DNA of 64,000 nucleotides. Source: an uncultured Clostridia bacterium (GTDB lineage Bacteria; Bacillota; Clostridia; TANB77; UBA1234). Below, in pieces: positions 62,915-64,000 of the stretch. Positions within the stretch are counted from its first letter, which is position 1; every line of letters begins with the position of its first letter. The DNA lies in assembly GCA_934149405.1 (NCBI GenBank), contig CAKPEV010000003.1, forward strand, positions 1-64,000, written 5' to 3'. The notes beneath the pieces are model-generated. The model was not told the DNA's origin and searched no databases. It worked only from the letters and a program-made list of their open reading frames with translations. A program made the translations under genes and the position numbers.

Positions 62915-62947
62915 AAAACCCTACAGCCGATTGAAACTGTAGGGTTT
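62915..62947 (-). terminator. Terminator of rplM-rpsI
   Basis: AAACCCTACAG (62916-62926) and CTGTAGGGTTT (62937-62947) with a 10-base loop; on the minus strand TTTTCGTTTGTTT follows. Confidence 0.82.
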
Positions 62948-62962
62948 GTAATATATAAAATA

Positions 62963-63373
62963 TTATCTCTTTGAGAATTGTGGTGCTTTTCTTGCTTTCT
63001 TTAATCCTGGTTTCTTTCTTTCCTTCATTCTTGGATCTCTTGTTAAGAAACCAGCTGTTTTTAAAGCAGCTTTGTTATCTTCACTAGCTTTTACTAAAGC
63101 TCTTGAAATACCATGTCTAATAGCTCCAGCTTGACCTGAAAGTCCGCCACCTTCAACTTTAATTATAACATCGAATTTTCCCTCTGTACCTGTAGTAGCA
63201 AGTGGGCTTTTTACGATTGATTTTAAAATTTCGCTTGGAAGGTATTCATCAAGTGTCTTTCCGTTTATTGTGATATCACCTTTACCACTCATAATTCTTA
63301 CTCTTGCGATAGAACTTTTTCTTCTACCTGTTCCACAAAATGTGTTTGTATCTTTTTTAACTCCTCTAGGCAT
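62963..63373 (-). CDS. rpsI: 30S ribosomal protein S9
   Basis: A 136-residue S9 protein with GTGRRKSSIARVR, GGGLSGQAGAIRHGISRAL and the canonical C terminus KAPQFSKR, which reaches P-site tRNA. AAGGAGGAG precedes the ATG. Second gene of the rplM-rpsI operon, 13 bases after rplM. Confidence 0.98.
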   Translation of the reverse strand: MPRGVKKDTNTFCGTGRRKSSIARVRIMSGKGDITINGKTLDEYLPSEILKSIVKSPLATTGTEGKFDVIIKVEGGGLSGQAGAIRHGISRALVKASEDNKAALKTAGFLTRDPRMKERKKPGLKKARKAPQFSKR

Positions 63374-63386
63374 TTATTTCTCCTCC

Positions 63387-63821
63387 TTAAAAGTTGTATA
63401 TTTCTGGTTTTTGAGCTGCTTGTTCGTGCTCTGGTCCAGCATATAATCTTAGTTTTGTTAACATTTGTCTTCCTAAGCTGTTCTTTGGAAGCATTCCTTT
63501 TACAGCAAGCATAAGAGCTTTTGTAGAGTCTTTAGCCATAACTTCTTTAGCTGATTCCTCTTTCATGTTACCAATGTAACCTGTATGTCTTCTATAAATT
63601 TTATCTTCTAATTTGTTTCCTGTTAAAATCATTTTATCTGTATTAATAACGATTACATGATCTCCAACATCCATATGTGTAGAATATGTTGGCTTGTGTT
63701 TTCCTTTTAATAATTTAGCAACCTCTGTAGCAAGTCTACCTAAAACTTTGCCATTAGCATCGATTACATACCATTTTCTTTCAATTTCGTTAGCTTTAAC
63801 GCTATATGTAGTATTATTCAT
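63387..63821 (-). CDS. rplM: 50S ribosomal protein L13
   Basis: A 144-residue L13 protein with ERKWYVIDANGKVLGRLA, GDHVIVINTDK, the YRRHTGYIGN motif and LPKNSLGRQML. Length and C terminus (YAGPEHEQAAQKPE) are typical. GGAGG lies 12 bases before the ATG on the minus strand. First gene of the operon, with an L13-type leader and a strong promoter upstream. Confidence 0.98.
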   Translation of the reverse strand: MNNTTYSVKANEIERKWYVIDANGKVLGRLATEVAKLLKGKHKPTYSTHMDVGDHVIVINTDKMILTGNKLEDKIYRRHTGYIGNMKEESAKEVMAKDSTKALMLAVKGMLPKNSLGRQMLTKLRLYAGPEHEQAAQKPEIYNF

Positions 63822-63908
63822 GGTAATACTTAAACCTCCGTTTCAAAATATACTTAATATTTTATGGTATCTTAGACCTTCCGGGTTTAGCCTAAAATCA
63901 CCATGCGC
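63822..63908 (-). promoter_or_regulatory. Possible L13 leader
   Basis: The minus-strand leader can fold: ATGGT near its start pairs with ACCAT, enclosing TTAGGCTAAACC and GGTCTAAG. L13 leaders are known as autoregulatory RNA structures in Firmicutes. The match here is by position and pairing only. Confidence 0.5.
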
Positions 63909-63912
63909 TATT

Positions 63913-63941
63913 ATTTTAATACCAAAGTGCCTTTTTGTCAA
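63913..63941 (-). promoter_or_regulatory. Promoter of rplM-rpsI
   Basis: On the minus strand TTGACA (63936-63941), 17 bases, TAAAAT (63913-63918). Confidence 0.85.
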
Positions 63942-63958
63942 GAAAAATACGAAAAGTG

Positions 63959-63987
63959 TTGACAAATTTGTAGAATTAGGTTAGAAT
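63959..63987 (+). promoter_or_regulatory. Divergent promoter at the right edge
   Basis: TTGACA (63959-63964), 17 bases, TAGAAT (63982-63987), reading out of the window towards an unseen gene. Confidence 0.65.
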
Positions 63988-64000
63988 AAATCATGGTTCA

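Overview
The window looks like part of the chromosome of an AT-rich, spore-forming, low-GC Gram-positive bacterium of the Clostridia type, probably uncultivated. The evidence is the meso-DAP-type MurE, the SpoVD/PBP2B-like transpeptidase, Veg, the SipL-like SPOCS protein, YunB, the T-box leader, the Veg-SipL-YunB order, strong AGA preference for arginine, and TTGACA-N17-TATAAT promoters. The first ~67 bases are the 3' end of a 5S rRNA, so an rRNA operon ends at the left edge.

Layout. 1-1.2 kb: 5S end, a small membrane protein and decayed spacer. 1.2-10.1 kb: a division and cell wall (dcw) cluster mraZ-rsmH-ftsL-like-pbp-murE-mraY-ftsW, with no murD. 10.2-15.7 kb: divergent dxs and dnaE. 15.7-19.5 kb: two paralogous membrane-anchored lipid/cell-surface-like proteins flanking tRNA-Asn. 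19.6-34.6 kb: a surface region with two ~1033-residue secreted paralogues around an SLH-domain protein, then five membrane genes that look like a protein O-mannosylation cluster. 34.6-38.9 kb: an isoleucine T-box leader followed by a MntA-HepT toxin-antitoxin pair, ileS and a probable 6S RNA. 39-47.6 kb: DUF4015 glycosidase-like protein, rubrerythrin remnant, cation exchanger, YtrA-type ABC operon, AbrB-like regulator, engB, and an FtsH-like M41 protease with a degenerate ATPase. 47.7-58.9 kb: rpoB-rpoC, a coiled-coil orphan and uvrA. 59-62.8 kb: sporulation genes veg, sipL-like, yunB and a LysM-3D protein. 62.9-64 kb: rplM-rpsI.

The main discovery candidate is a recoding signal. Four conserved genes (mraY, ftsW, uvrA, yunB) are each broken by a +1 frame change, ftsW twice. 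All five breaks are at an in-frame CGG codon. In every case skipping the C of CGG and reading GGA or GGT restores a conserved glycine and the rest of the protein with no residue lost or gained. By eye I found no other in-frame CGG in any typical gene of the window. Four further in-frame CGG codons exist, all read as ordinary arginine, and all in four single-gene units whose codon use is visibly different (AbrB-like, FtsH-like, coiled-coil orphan, LysM-3D). This fits a lineage in which CGG is unassigned or starved and quadruplet CGGN is decoded as glycine by +1 frameshifting. A systematic sequencing or assembly artefact that inserts C before GG is the main alternative, and the four CGG-as-Arg genes must be explained by either view.

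All coordinates and motif checks were done by eye from the sequence; no database search was run.
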